Assembly (NCBI RefSeq): GCF_051401765.1
Contig: NW_027480432.1
Span: 12,108,501 to 12,172,500, forward strand
Length of the DNA: 64,000 nucleotides
Source: Calliopsis andreniformis
Taxonomy: Eukaryota > Arthropoda > Insecta > Hymenoptera > Andrenidae
Reading direction: 5' to 3'
Below the pieces are notes generated by a model. The model was not told where the DNA came from, made no database searches, and saw only the letters and a program-made list of their open reading frames with translations. A program made the translations under genes and the position numbers. Positions 22,673 to 35,380 of the stretch are shown here, in pieces (positions within the stretch are counted from its first letter, which is position 1; each line of letters opens with the position of its first letter).

Positions 22673-22924
22673 TTATAATCTCCTGAGGTTCCGCTTGCTT
22701 TGTCTCGAGCCAACGACCAGACGTTTATTCCTTTTAGTCGGTGTGGCCAATAGAGGTGTTTTGCAAGGACCAGTGTGAAGCCTGGACGAACACGAGGTAC
22801 AAAATTCTATCGAGCAACCCTGCCTCGAACATTTTCCCACATTTTTCTCACCATCAATGTGACAAGGGAATGAACACTTTGGACATGGTAGCAAGTGTTC
22901 CCAGGGTGCAAGTGTACGACTAGC
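22673..22924 (-). CDS. Emi1/Rca1 (FBXO5-like) APC/C inhibitor, last exon
   Basis: Emi1/Rca1 proteins block the anaphase-promoting complex through a zinc-binding region (ZBR) and a C-terminal RL tail, and so hold cyclins stable. The exon follows a polypyrimidine tract and AG (complement of 22925-22926) and encodes about 83 residues. The zinc-binding region is LLPCPKCSFPCHID, then GKCSRQGCSIEFCTSCSSRLHTGPC, supplying the Cys/His ligands of an IBR-like fold. A basic linker follows (TPTKRNKRLVVGSRQSKR). The protein ends NLRRL before TAA 22673-22675, matching the LRRL-type tail that docks on the APC/C. The F-box and N-terminal exons would lie at higher coordinates on the minus strand, but none was found there. 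This may reflect a long intron, or the exon may be an isolated duplicate. Confidence 0.72.
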   Translation of the reverse strand, partial: ASRTLAPWEHLLPCPKCSFPCHIDGEKNVGKCSRQGCSIEFCTSCSSRLHTGPCKTPLLATPTKRNKRLVVGSRQSKRNLRRL

Positions 22925-22929
22925 CTAGA

Positions 22930-24080
22930 AAAAGAAAGCAAAAAGAGATTGTTTAAATTGAGATCACATAGTATATTATAAGTAATATTCAAAATTATTT
23001 ATTTTTTCTGCAAATGCTTCAATATATTATTATCATTATTATTGTATACTTTATATATTTTTTATAAACTATTTTAAAGAGCCTTTTGTTTACATGGATT
23101 AGAACTGAAGTATTTTTCTTCACATTTTTTAAAAGTTTAGTGTAGCGTAGTGGAGAACAAAAGAATGAATTTTTTAACAAAATAACGCGGCAATACACAC
23201 AGCAACAACAGTAAAAAAAACTATTTTCTTAAAAGTATTGTGACAATGTTAGATCAGCCTGTTATATCACCATTATTGAGCATTTTTGGGAATAGTTTAA
23301 AAGAGAGTTTATAAAGACGATTAATAACGCGTACCTCAGTATAAAAGAGTTAGAGGGATTATTAAAACCAATTTAAAGGCAAAATCCACGAGATATTACA
23401 GAAAATCTTAATGACTTCTTACTGAGTAGACTATTCGAATTAATATTTGTTAACGACAAAAACACAAAATATTCAAACACTACCATAACGTTGTATTAGT
23501 AGTATGACCATACATTATTTATACATTCTCATGAACTGTTAAATTTTTAAACTGGTTGTGAGGTCAAACAAATGTCGCACTTAAATTACCCCAATGATCA
23601 TAGTAACGATAAGTTTCAAAATAAATATACCTTAATACTTTTATACTCAGAATTCATTATTCTATTGAATTTTACCATACGAAACTTACAAAAATCAACA
23701 TCTATCTTAGAAAAACTATTACTAGTCTTCGCTACGTTTCTTATAATAATAGATCTTTTGTAAATGCTATTTTCACTTATTATTTGAAATAACAGAGAAG
23801 TGTAAAGCAGATAGTGTTACATGAAACACCTTACGTATTTGGTAATAAGGTAGAAATATTTTCTGGTTTCAAAAGCGTCAGTGATGAAAACACAACGCGT
23901 TTCCTACACCTACTGGTCGACAAAAGCAAACGTTCAAAAACCAGTAGTTCTTAAATAAACCAGTCGGTATTTCCGTATGTAAGTCACGAAGATCCATAGA
24001 CTGTTATATGTATCCTATAATTTCATGATTATCTTGTAGTCTCATCTACGGTACATTAATTAATTATCCAGAAATAATTC
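22930..24080. other. AT-rich non-coding DNA upstream of the Emi1-like exon
   Basis: The interval was searched on the minus strand for F-box coding sequence and none was recognised. Very short open stretches exist (for example near 23250-23330) but are not supported by domain features. Confidence 0.4.
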
Positions 24081-24083
24081 ATT

Positions 24084-24180
24084 TGAATTCCTGCAACTTG
24101 AAATGCTGTAATCTTATTACGAACTGAACCGATAATATGGACTGTGATACGAAAATGGTAAGATAGTTCTTTAGAGCATC
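24084..24180 (+). repeat. Dispersed repeat, copy A (paired with 25392-25490)
   Basis: The stretch with CAACTTGAAATGCTGTAAT, GAACTGAACCGATAA and GAAAATGGTAAGATAG aligns in order with 25392-25490. It is likely a transposon remnant of unknown type. Confidence 0.55.
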
Positions 24181-24607
24181 GTCGTTATCATGGATGAGTA
24201 TACAAATAGATCTTATACCATATGGGATTTCGTGTCTGCAGGCAACTGCAGTACCGGCTTAGAAATTCGAGAAAGTCTTTAGCGTCATCTGCTCACAAAT
24301 AACGGCCAATTGAAGAACTAATCGTTGCAGAAGGGTTAGTTGGCAAAGAAATTATAGCGTTGTACTGTTTGTAGATATATGATTTGTCTCTGGGAAGAAT
24401 TGAAACAGACAATCGACACCTTTCGGTAGAAAAATTGAATTGTGTGTTCTCACGCTACACCTTATCTCGTTTCAATTAAAAGTTTGCTTTTCGCAAAGTA
24501 TTCAGGTGTATGTACAAAGCACTTTTTACTTTCATGATCTAAATTTAGCCTCACATAAAAGAAAAGAAAATCGGTAATATTGTTCAAGTCTAAGTTGAAT
24601 TTAAAAG

Positions 24608-25041
24608 GGATGATTCTAGACGTCTAAATAAGACGAAAATCAAGAATAACAAAATCATATTTGAACCTTCGTTTGTTAATTTTATTATTAGTAGACTGTG
24701 GATGTTTATGCAAAATTCCTATTTTTATAAACACAATTACACATGTCCAAACTAAATGACTTATTTCGTTCTTCAAACATTATAAAGCATGTTTAACTTC
24801 TGATATTTTGTATGTTTTTGATTATTATGTGAATACTGTCCTTTTTTTACATACTGAAAGTTGCCATAAATGTATAAAAAATCGCTGCCATGAGCTTTGT
24901 GTTCGCAGTGATGTCATCTGATTTGCCGACTTTCAGGAATAATTTACCAATTTTTAAACGCTTATAATGAAGAAACAAAGGTCAAGTTGCAATTCCATTA
25001 TTGTTGATTTTCATCCTATTTTAATGTGCAGAATTATCTCT
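24608..25041. mobile_element. MITE of about 434 bp with TIRs near 45 bp, possibly TTAA-flanked
   Basis: The left end GGGATGATTCTAGACGTC with AATAAGACGAAAATCAAGA is matched in inverse orientation by the right end, whose reverse complement contains GATAATTCTGCACATT and AATAGGATGAAAATCAACA. TTAA stands next to both ends (about 24600-24605 and 25041-25044), suggesting a TTAA-targeting superfamily such as piggyBac. Fragments of the same family occur at 10397-10470, 55076-55190 and 63238-63345. Confidence 0.7.
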
Positions 25042-25150
25042 TAAACTTTCTGCTACTTATAGCCAAGAACATAATTGTTGTCATGCTTAGAATTACGACA
25101 TGACTTCCTTCGTACAGGTAATGTATAGAATTGTGTAAACCACTCATTGC

Positions 25151-25338
25151 TTTGTCCTAATTGAATGTCGTACAACGTCAAAATCGTTGCAACATAAACC
25201 GACCAACATTCTATGAATAATGAATCACACGAATATAATGGTATTTAGGGCACCACACATATAAATATTATTTGTTTGTGTACTGTCGTGTCGAATAGTC
25301 AAATAAGTTTTGTCACTGTACGACATCCAATGACAACG
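25151..25338. mobile_element. Short inverted-repeat element, about 188 bp
   Basis: TTGTCCTAATTGAATGTCG followed by TACAACGTCAAAA on the left is matched by the reverse complement of CAAAATAAG-less right arm TTTTGTCACTGTACGACATC plus CAATGACAA. Arms are about 33 bases. It is probably a small MITE; no target duplication is clear. Confidence 0.5.
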
Positions 25339-25391
25339 TATAATTAGGATTTACAGCTTTTTATATTTCAAATTTTCGCGGAAATAAGTAA

Positions 25392-25490
25392 TTTCAATTC
25401 CTACCACTTGTAACTCTGTAATTTTATTTTAGGCTGAGTCGGTAACGTTGAGAATGGCAGAAAAATGGTAAGGATACTCCAGAGCATTTG
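25392..25490 (+). repeat. Dispersed repeat, copy B (paired with 24084-24180)
   Basis: CCACTTGTAACTCTGTAAT, GGCTGAGTCGGTAACG and GCAGAAAAATGGTAAGGATA align with copy A about 1.3 kb upstream in the same orientation. Confidence 0.55.
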
Positions 25491-26568
25491 AAACGCGACA
25501 GAAAAACACATTGGACGATTTTTACTCTTCGTATACCTCGTGGAAGCATATTATTTTCTCTGGTATTGCACCTGGATCGATAAATACTTTTTACAATAAT
25601 AAATGTAATAAAAAGTTTGTAATTTTGTCAGTAGTAACACCTTACAACGCTTACATCATCCAATGTATTTTCTGCCACACAATTGGTAAACTCGCGAATC
25701 TTTTGATTATTTTCGAAAAACATAACCAATGTTATCAGTCTAAATTAAGATGATAATACTGTAAGTGATACAAAATACAAATCAAAAGCAAATACTTCGG
25801 AAAATATTTTAAATCTGATTCTATCCAAATACTATAGCTAATCTAAAAACTACTTTGCATAATTCTGTTTGTTCATCAACTTATATTAAAAAACATTGGC
25901 ACTTATCTCAACAAAGCTTAATTGTAAATATTACATAAACAAAAGTGTACATATTCATTTCTGAAAATATTTATAGAAACGTAACTACTACAACAAAAAT
26001 TGTTATTTATTTGTTGATATATATTCATTGGAATTGTTTCTTAATTTTAATAATCAATTATAATATTATTTTCAGCAGCTAATATACAGTACTGAGTAAA
26101 TTATTTTACAGATTATTACAAATTTTCTATCATGCGTTTAAACATGATTTTTCATACAGATACAACAGATACAGATTTCAATTTTTTCTTCTTAAACAGA
26201 ATAATTGTCCATTTTTTGTGCAATAAACTTTTCTGTGACAGCTACAAATTAGAATAAAAGAGTTATTAAGCTGTTTTTATTCTGTACAGAATATGAATAA
26301 TATGATGCATTACCGACTTTGCTTAGTTTTTGGATATTAACTGTATCGAAAAGTTGAAGAATAATACAAATCCAAAATTAGTCATTTTTCAATAATTTCA
26401 AAACTATATCTAATCCCCAGAACCAAAGTGTATTAAGTCACACAAAAAGCACGTAGACTTAATACACTCTAGCTATGAAATTCAAATATTTAAAACACAC
26501 AGTACATGTTGGCATAAAATATCTGAAAATGTGGTTTTTGGATTTGTACTCTTTTTCAGCTCACTGAT

Positions 26569-26740
26569 TTAGTTGTAGCGTAGGATTTCACTGATGGAGT
26601 TGCACAGCGCGGACAAGATCGTGAACCATTGAAATAGGTCTATTGTTACAACCAACCCCGAAGGAATTGTCGTCCACAAGGTTAAGCCGCGCACCCGAAT
26701 GCAGCTGCACACGTCGGGCCCATGCACGTATGCGAGTAAT
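26569..26740. other. G+C-richer patch, possible untranslated exon or promoter
   Basis: The run GTTGCACAGCGCGGACAAG ... GTCGGGCCCATGCACG has several CpGs in otherwise AT-rich DNA. Minus-strand ORFs cover it (102 and 69 codons) without family features. Confidence 0.2.
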
Positions 26741-28308
26741 ATATTGAAAGAATCAATAAATTTGCATGAAAAGTAAAAACTTTTCTCAGTGTAGTGTGCA
26801 TATGCGTGTCTCCATTCACATTTAGTCGTAAATTTCGTCCCTTTCGAGTAACTTTGAAGGCCATTTGTGGAGCGCAAATGTACTGGTCCATTTCACCTTT
26901 CCACGCAAAATTAACTATACATGAAAATTCAACTGCACGTAGCTATTACAGCAATGAGACCCAAGTTCTTGGAAAAACCCATTTAGCGAGATAGGTCAAT
27001 ACGGTCCTGATATAAGGGTGTGATGCATTATTTGTTATATTGAGCTGCGAAAGAATCACTTACGCTACTCGGTTTCCTTTCCAAAATAAATAATTTTCGA
27101 TACCTTCGAACTAAGTGGAATATTAGCACTTTCGTTTAAAATAACAAAATCTTAAATTTTGAAGATATTTTTTAAAAAGATATTACCAAATTTTGAATTA
27201 AGGGAGGGAACGACTAGGACGGGCTGTAAAAAGAATTAAAAATTTTATTTCAGCTGTTTTCAATGTTTAAGGTTCTAAAAATGATCCCTCAAAATATTAA
27301 AGTAAAATTCGTAAAAATGATTAGCAATAAGATACAGTTTTGTTAGATGTAGCGTAATGCTCGTAAATGGTCGCTTGAAACGTTAAACGCATTTTTCTTG
27401 AAATCATGTTTTTCAAACTGAACAGATCAATGATTCAGTTAATTTTTAGTCGGTTCACTTCAAATTCTGAACAGTAGTTGTACGTACAAAATTTTTAATT
27501 GAATAATTAGTTCTTACATAATTGTAAAACACATACTTACTAATTTTTTCACATTTCTTTAGACAACTTTCCTTTAAAGTTCTATCATTTGATAACATTT
27601 GTTTTTAATTTGTACATGTAATGGAAGTTACTGTCTCATAGTTAAGAAAATGGTATGATTTCTCATTTCAAAACTTGCGATTAAAGTTACATATCCGCCC
27701 ATTTTCAACAAATTTTTGTAGACCACTCACGCTTGTTCCTATTATGATTGTAATAATTAATACTTTTCTCCAAAATTTTTAAAAGAAGTAGTTCAAACAG
27801 ATATACTTTTTAAAAGGTTTTGAAAAGTAAAAGATACATTTCTTTTAAAAAGTACATTTTAGTACTTTTAAAAATACAATTTTCTACCATTTTCTTTAAT
27901 TCAAAAACATTGCTGACGAAAAAACGGTTTCGCAATGATGGAGATGATCGATAGACATAATATTAGTGCTTTACAAGAATTAATATCACTATTTAAATTA
28001 CAATAAGACCACTCCCGTATACAAATGTGATATTACCACGTGAAAAGAATTCGATCGTATTAATTTACAACTATTCTATAAAATGTAATTTTAATGATTA
28101 ATGGTAACTGCAAACATTTCAAACAAAAAATAGTTTTAATTATTCTGCATTATTATTAATCCTTTGAATGATTTATTTATTCATGAATTCTCGCAAACGG
28201 CGTCATAAATGTAGATTTCAAGATGGAGACTTCAACGCAAGAAAGAAGATACCCAACACAAAAAACGTAGTTTCCCAACTGAACGGACTTTTGAAATATA
28301 TGGACTTG

Positions 28309-28404
28309 TGCCGCCGCGTCTAAGGCATCCGAGTTCTAAAATGTAGAAAAATAATTATAGGGTTCTAACCAATGTGCTTTCCCCTCACAATATAGCGCAG
28401 CTGG
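28309..28404 (+). repeat. tRNA-derived fragment (tRNA-Leu-like head, possible SINE)
   Basis: TGCCGCCGCGTCTAAGGC (28309-28326) resembles the D-arm/A-box of tRNA-Leu, and GGGTTCTAACC (about 28360-28370) resembles a B-box at about the right distance. The acceptor stem does not pair, so this is not a working tRNA. A second A-box-like sequence TAGCGCAGCTGG follows at 28393-28404. The arrangement suggests a decayed SINE or tRNA pseudogene. Confidence 0.35.
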
Positions 28405-29176
28405 TTGGAGGTTAGAGCTACATTGTACTACACATACACACCGGAAACACGATGTCGCAACAGACTGTACCCAAATATTTCACAAGTTATCGTTCCCACA
28501 CACATTTGTTGCTGGAAATCAAGAACCCTCCTTCAGATACTATGTAGCTACCGCAAAGAAAAGGATCACCATAAAATTCAAACTCTTTAATTATGTGTAT
28601 CCATATGACAGAACATTAAGCCTGTATTTATACAGACAAATCAAATGTTTCACTATATATGTAGGTACGTATAACACTTAAATAAATACTAGGTTTATTA
28701 ATATGTCAATATAGTTTGATGAAACTGTAGTGAAATAGTTGTGCTAAACTGAAATTGCAAGAAGAAAATACCTAACATTTCAACTCACATAAGGTGTGCG
28801 GGTAGTAGAGATGAACTCAACAAATCCTAGTTTTGAGAAAAATGCTATTTATTTATTTTTCAACAGAGCGAATAAAATAAAAGTATTCGTGAAATTGTCG
28901 AGTTCGCCCTTGCTACCCGCAACGGCATATATAAATTCAACTATGAATGAAAAAATAATTATTTAATGGCATCTAAATAATTGTTCCCTTCTAATCCTAT
29001 TAAGAAAGGGAAAATGAATACAATTAATTAAAATTAATTATGATACATAGAAAACTGATTGCTGTAATAGAATATTTTCTAATATTGCAATCAATTTTTC
29101 AAATTAATCTATAGAATATATAATATGTACCCAAAAAGTTGCGTTCAAAAACTCAATTATATGTGTAGTATATACT

Positions 29177-29575
29177 TCACATATCGCAGCTGTACTACAA
29201 AAGTGACACAACTCAAAAAACATGATTTTTTAATTCCAGCTATAAATCAGTTTGATACATGCACCTCTACTCATTATAAAAAATTTACTAGTCAAACATT
29301 AAAATTATAGAATTTATTCAAAGAACTCTTCAAATATAAATTACAAATTATTTAAATAACAAGGAAATCATTTAATACAACTATTTTTTAGACATTAACT
29401 TTATTAAATTAATTATTCAAGTAACACAACTTTCATTAAATAAAACTACTTTTTATATCAACATTATGTATTCATTAAATAATTTTCTCTTAAACTCATA
29501 AATAATTTTTTGCTTCTCCTGCAAAACGTACATTTTTGAATTGTCTCACTTTTGAAATACATGTGCGATATGTAG
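29177..29575. repeat. Inverted repeat of about 48-bp arms with a 300-bp spacer
   Basis: CATATCGCAGCTGTACTAC followed by AAAAGTGACACAACTCAAAA (left) is matched by the reverse complement of 29528-29575 (CATATCGCACATGTATTTC, AAAAGTGAGACAATTCAAAA). It is likely the inner part of an old MITE whose ends have eroded. Confidence 0.6.
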
Positions 29576-30544
29576 ACTGGTTATAAAGAAGAAACATATG
29601 GATAAACCCATACACTGTTACAGGGTACCGCCCCCTACATAGAAGAAGTGTAAGCATTCTTGCCGCGATCAAATCGAGCACAATGTTGAACCGAGAATAA
29701 AGAGCGTCATTGTGTTTAACTGTGAATGTTTGTATTGGCTTTTCCTTTGAAACAGAATGCCTATCTATGTAGATACGTAGTTGTCATACGATAAGGCCTA
29801 CAAAGTTGCTTCGCTGGTTTTCGATCAACGGAAAATGGTACTTACAATACAGAAAACAGACGAAAGATGTTACACTAAATTATAGAGGAAACACTCTGTG
29901 AAAGTTTCCGATAGAAATTATATTATATTAAACTAACAGAACATATTGAATATAAAAGTTCGCTAGTCTGTTCTAAAATATCTAAAGTGTCCTGTAATAT
30001 TATGGAAAGTCCATAAAAACGTCACCAATAAGTTATAAGAAAAGTATGAAACATAAAAGGTACTATAAAGTACGCCTCTACTGAGGTAATAATGAGCAAT
30101 ATTTTGTTGCTGTTTCGTGTTTCTTGAAAAAGTTGCCACTTATTGCAAGAATTTCTTTATGTTTCTGTTATTGGTGACAATGTCGCCACTTGTTGCTTGT
30201 TTCTATTCTGAACACAAATAAATATTTCTTTAGTATGTACGTTTTTCCACCCGATTTTATAGTCGCTGCAACAAACGCAGCTTATACGTATATATGTGGA
30301 TAACTTGCTGTAGGCAACACATGTGACTTACAAAATCCAAATGTTCTTTGGACTGTGTTGCTCCTGGACAAAAAGTTTCCATAAGTTACAGTTGGTTAGA
30401 AACTTTTTGGAACATGCATCTACAAGAAAGGACGAAATGTTGCCCGTTGTTGCCTTAGCGGAGCCGCACTTTAATACCATTTTTTTTCTTGTTCAATACA
30501 GAGCAAAACCAAATATGTATCTAATGTTATCCGCTGATATAGGG

Positions 30545-30864
30545 CAGAGATTCTCAAAGTTATTTGACATAACGCTCGCTTTTCAAAAAAAATTACTCAG
30601 ACCCCTCTCTCCCACCCCCATTTTAAAAATCTACTTTCAGACAAACAGAAAGATGCAATGACAAATTTGCGTTCGCTTACATATCTACATTTATACCTAC
30701 GTCCTACGACATAGTAAAGGAAGACGTGATAAATAAGATGACCCCTTTACTGTATTCACCTGTTTTATTCAACAACCCCCAACTACACTCAAAGACGACT
30801 ACGATACTTTTAGACCGTTCCAGCAACTCCAGGAGGGTGGTATCGTTCATTTGGAGAACCTATG
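30545..30864. mobile_element. hAT MITE, 320 bp, with 8-bp target duplication
   Basis: The left end CAGAGATTCTCAAAGTT and the reverse complement of the right end, CATAGGTTCTCCAAATG, match at 13 of the first 16 positions and fit the hAT terminal form CAG(A/G)G(A/G)TTCTCAAA. ATATAGGG stands directly outside both ends (30537-30544 and 30865-30872), a perfect 8-bp duplication. No transposase is encoded. Confidence 0.88.
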
Positions 30865-31496
30865 ATATAGGGTATGCTTGTGTAGTGGATGTAAAGGTTT
30901 ATTATAAGGAAGTATCTACGCAAATTGAATAAAATTGCAATAATTAACATCAAATAAAAAGAAATTAGTACTGAAATGAAAACGTGAATACTGCGTTTAC
31001 ATCGCGTTTTCCTTACATGACATTTGAGCCTTACTTTCATCTACGGAACCCACTGGTGAAGTTTAAAGTTATGAATAGCACATTCTGTCTAGCTCAAAAA
31101 TTTTAACGAATAATATGTTCAAAATACGTTGCGTTTACTACCTAGTACCTTGATCATAAGTAATATTTTCTGAAAAACTAAAAGATATCATCATTATTCA
31201 AAAAGTTACGTTTCATAAATTATAATACATATTTAATTATAAAGATTCTTAAGATAAATAAAGAAAATTATTTCTTTTTATTTTTCAATTTAAAATACGA
31301 CACAGAATCTTTTTTATCTATGAAAAGAAATTGTTGATAACATTTTATGTCGGATCAATAAGGATTGCTTAGATAAATATATCAGAACAAGGGTGTAGCT
31401 TTTGGAAACCTCAGAATTATACTCTGTTCCTGTAACCTGACTGTGTAACAGCGGATGCTGCTTGCCTGCGTGTAAGGTGTATGGTTATAGGTGGGA

Positions 31497-31742
31497 GAAA
31501 ATTGAAGAAGTGACTCTAGTCACGAAAATAAGACAGAAATTAAAACTCGACAAATCTCCAATGACACTATTTCCAGCGTAAAGATGATCATCGGGATAAA
31601 ACTATGAAAAGTAATGATTATTATAGCCACATTCCAAGTCGATTGTCGCAGAATTTCGCTCAGATATTTTAAGTCAATTTTTTTTAAATTAATAAATAAA
31701 GGCTTAAACACAATTTTATTTCACGTGTGAAATCATCCCCTT
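31497..31742. mobile_element. Short inverted-repeat element, possibly related to the 24608 MITE
   Basis: The left part GTGACTCTAGTCACGAAAAT with AAGACAGAAATT resembles the left end of the 24608-25041 element. The right part, reverse complement GGGGATGATTTCACACGTG, starts with the same GGGGATGATT. The element is about 245 bp and diverged. Confidence 0.45.
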
Positions 31743-31749
31743 TTCTTCC

Positions 31750-34700
31750 ACCTAAGTCACAAATTGTCTCTGTACTATACTGGCAATGAAGTTATTGATT
31801 TAAACAGCTTTTTATTGTTCATGTTAGCGAACTACAGTCAGGGTCGATGTACAGTAGAAGTATCGTATTGGTAAGCGCGCGCATTTTGTTGATCACAAGC
31901 CATGACGATTACTGCAATAATTCAACTACATAGTTAAATTCAAATAGTTGAGTTATGGTAGAACTAAAATCTTCTCAAAATGTTTAGGATGGAAGGGGAA
32001 TTCAAAGCGTTATCTTGTCAAACAGGTGTATATTTTAAACAAATAAGGTGACCATTATAGTGGAACTAGTTAAATTGTCTGTTTACAAAGGAATCAACGA
32101 TCGACAACACTTTGAATTACATGAATTTTCTAATTTAATTTGTATAATATAAACATCTATTGTAATCATGAAATAGGTAAATTATAGAATGATATTGTGT
32201 ACTGAAAAAGAATGAAAAATTATTTAAAAAATCATTAAATATCCTTCAAAAGAATTATGAAATTCTTAAAATAAAGATACGGTGAATATTGTCCTTTGAA
32301 CTTGACTTTAGAATTAATTCAAATAATTGATATTAAAATATTTCGCACAGAATACTAACAAGCATTTTATATAGAAAGAATTCGAGTGGTGTGGTCGGTA
32401 CATTTCTACTCAGTTTCTGATCTCGGTATTCAATTATGTGGGCGCGATAACAAGAAGCAGTTTAGATTGTCAAGACCGGAAGGTTTGATAAATATCCGTG
32501 TTTTTCGTTTTAACTGCTAATATCTTTAATGAGGTATATAATATAACGATAATAGTATACCATATTTAATTAGCATCTTTACGACAGTTATTCTTATATT
32601 AAATATATCTTTATGAATTTCATGTACTTATGGTGACTTTTACTTAAAATGCATGTAGGTCCTTCTGTACTTTTAGCTAAATTGTGAAGCAAAGTGTTAT
32701 TTAGGAGCTTTTCCTCAAGAACTATGAGGAACATCTTTTTCAAAATCTACATGTTTATTAATAAATTTATCTACTTACAACACACACGCATGGAAGGTTT
32801 TCTCTTTAGTCAACAAAAGTTTGTTTCGTTACTGTCCAATGAGTAATAGTATTGTAATAAATCGAATTAGGATAGTTAATTAGAATTTTTTAGCACTTAT
32901 AGCCTATTCGGCTCACATACTTGTCGTTCCTTTATTTTAGAACACCTAAAAAAAAGTTGCGGATACTGTCACCTTTTTTGAACATTTCCATTAAGAGCTT
33001 CCTTTGATTTAGAAATTATCAATTTTTTTGTTACAAATTTACATGTAATACAAAATGATTTATTGCAAAATACGTATTTTTTTTATTCTTAAAAAAGACT
33101 TATCTCTGCCAACAAGATGCAAAGCTCTCTTAAATCTCGCACTAATAATGCTTCGAACATTGAAAAAAAAATGTAAACGTATCGTTCGGCGAAAGTTAAT
33201 CCCAGTTTTTTAGAATCTAATTGCTGGGAGGTAAGTTGATTGTTATTCACATTTTAGTTCTATTTGTCCTATTAGTATTAACAGCTTGAACACTATGATA
33301 AAATCCTGTAATCTTTTTCCACGGACCAACTTCAAATTTACGTACGCATCGAATATCTTTACATGTTAAAAAATGTACGATTTTGAAAAAAAATTTCCTT
33401 AGAAAATAGGGTGGCAAACACTCATGATCATTAAAAAGCAGTGTATTTTACATTTTAGTTATTTTCAAATGGTTTACATTGCTAAATATTGTTTGTACGT
33501 TGTCTGTTCTTTCCAGTACTGAATTTTTCAATTGACTAGGCATGGAAGAGAGAACAAATAAGTCATTTTGCAAATGAACATATGCTTCTTTTTATCATAA
33601 AAATAAGTAAAAACAGAAGTAGAGGAAAATAAAATTAAACAAATTTATTCGTAGAGACAGTTCTTAATCGCGTAAAAAGTAAATATGCCTACGTACATTT
33701 TTTCATATAAAAATTATTTTCACCTATATCATCTGGTAAACTATATTTGTCATAGTTACAAATCTCCTGGACACTTGTCACATTGTTATAATATGAATAA
33801 ATAATATTAAAGTATAATAAGTAATAAAACAGCGTATACCAAGCCTTAATACGTCAGACTCTATGCATGAACTGAGCAAAATAACCTCGTAAAGAATTCT
33901 AGATTGAAAAATTCAGCACATAACCGGCAGCTTTGGAATTTTCTGACCATTTATCTCTCAGAGTCCTTTTTTTGCCTATCACATCGAATCAAGGTGTGCC
34001 TGTAATTTAATATCTCCATTAAACATGCTAGGTGGGTGTCGAATTTCGGACTTTGATTCCATCAAATTAGATCTCACTTCAGTTAATCCTAAAACATGCA
34101 CGAGGGTTTCCTCGTTTACGGTTGTCTGAAATTCTGCCCTCCCCTTTACTTTTCGACAAATCTGATTTTTATCTATCCTTTTATACTACTGGCTCGAGTT
34201 TCATATCGACGCCAAAAAAGAAAGCCTTTACATTCGATCATTTCGACTAGTCTTAATAAATTGTGGCTCATCGTTTGACGTTTCTTTACGGCATTCAACC
34301 TCTGAAGTTTCATCTTAATTTCGAGTTGAAACTTAATCGCCTTCCCATATTTTAATTAATTCTGTTACACTGAGCCCTTTGCTCAACAAAATGATAGATA
34401 ACAATATCTCATTTTGTTAGAGGTAATTTAATATCGATACTACACTGACACTATATTGAACTGTGCTATACTTCAAAATTTCTTTTTTACACGCGTTATC
34501 CAATAGCACCTTGGAAGAGACAGGTTTTCTTTTATGCATTTGCGTTAGAACGTAAGGTAGTTTGTAATTGCTTAAATTATAAAACAATTTGAAGAAACGC
34601 TAATAGTTGAATAATATGAACCTATCTATACTGAATAATTTTATTAAAAATTATAAACTCTATTCGTCATAATATAGTATAGCGATATTTTGATGTTTGC

Positions 34701-35115
34701 TGAACTTGCAGTGCTCTTCTACTTGTTCTCATTCTCTATCTTCCTCGACAGAAAGGAATTTTCATAGAAAAGAAAAACTGATACATGCGTGACCTGGTCT
34801 CGAAGAGGTACGAACGTAATACTTGCAAAAAACCGCATTTAGAAAGACATTATTGAGGTAGCCAGTTTAAGATAAACATCTGTCTCGCAATTTGTTTCAC
34901 AGGCAAGTAGATTCTAATATAGATATACAGCATACAGGGTTGGAAAATTACTTGTGGAACTAGCTTATATAAATTCTTCATTTCACACAAGAATTATTAC
35001 AAAATACACATAAATTAAAAAAGAAACCCACTTTGGTGAATTGTGATGGGTAAATTAAAGGATTTTCCACAATTTAATAACTTAATATGCTAAGAATACA
35101 TCCTTTAAATCGTAC
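31750..35115. other. AT-rich non-coding DNA
   Basis: No coding exon, RNA gene or repeat structure was recognised in this stretch. ORFs are short and low in complexity. Confidence 0.45.
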
Positions 35116-35121
35116 AAGAAT

Positions 35122-35343
35122 TACAGTGAAACCTCGATTAACCAAATTTCAATTATTCATGCTTCCTATACTTTAAGGTTATAAATATCCTGTATAATAG
35201 GAACAAAAATGCAGTAGAATATCGTCTTAGACTCGAAAAATTTATTATTTAACAATTATCTGTTGATAATAATAAAACTAGTCATCAAGGGGTGTTTCAA
35301 GTTTGAATCTTGTGGTACTTCGAATAACTGGGGTCCTGCTGTA
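35122..35343. mobile_element. pogo/Tigger-like MITE with TA target site
   Basis: The left terminus TACAGTGAAACCTCGATTAA and the right terminus, reverse complement TACAGCAGGACCCCAGTTAT, show the CAGTRNAACCYCGATTAT style of pogo-like elements and both abut TA. The internal sequence has no coding frame, and a second pogo-like terminus (GCAGTAGAATATCGTC, about 35210) lies inside. Confidence 0.7.
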
Positions 35344-35380
35344 TTTATAAAGTTAACGTGGTTCCAGCGGGGTTGCTACC

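Noticed and set aside
30323..30661. 112-codon plus-strand ORF
   Set aside because: It crosses the left target duplication and end of the hAT MITE at 30545, so the frame is composite and not a gene.
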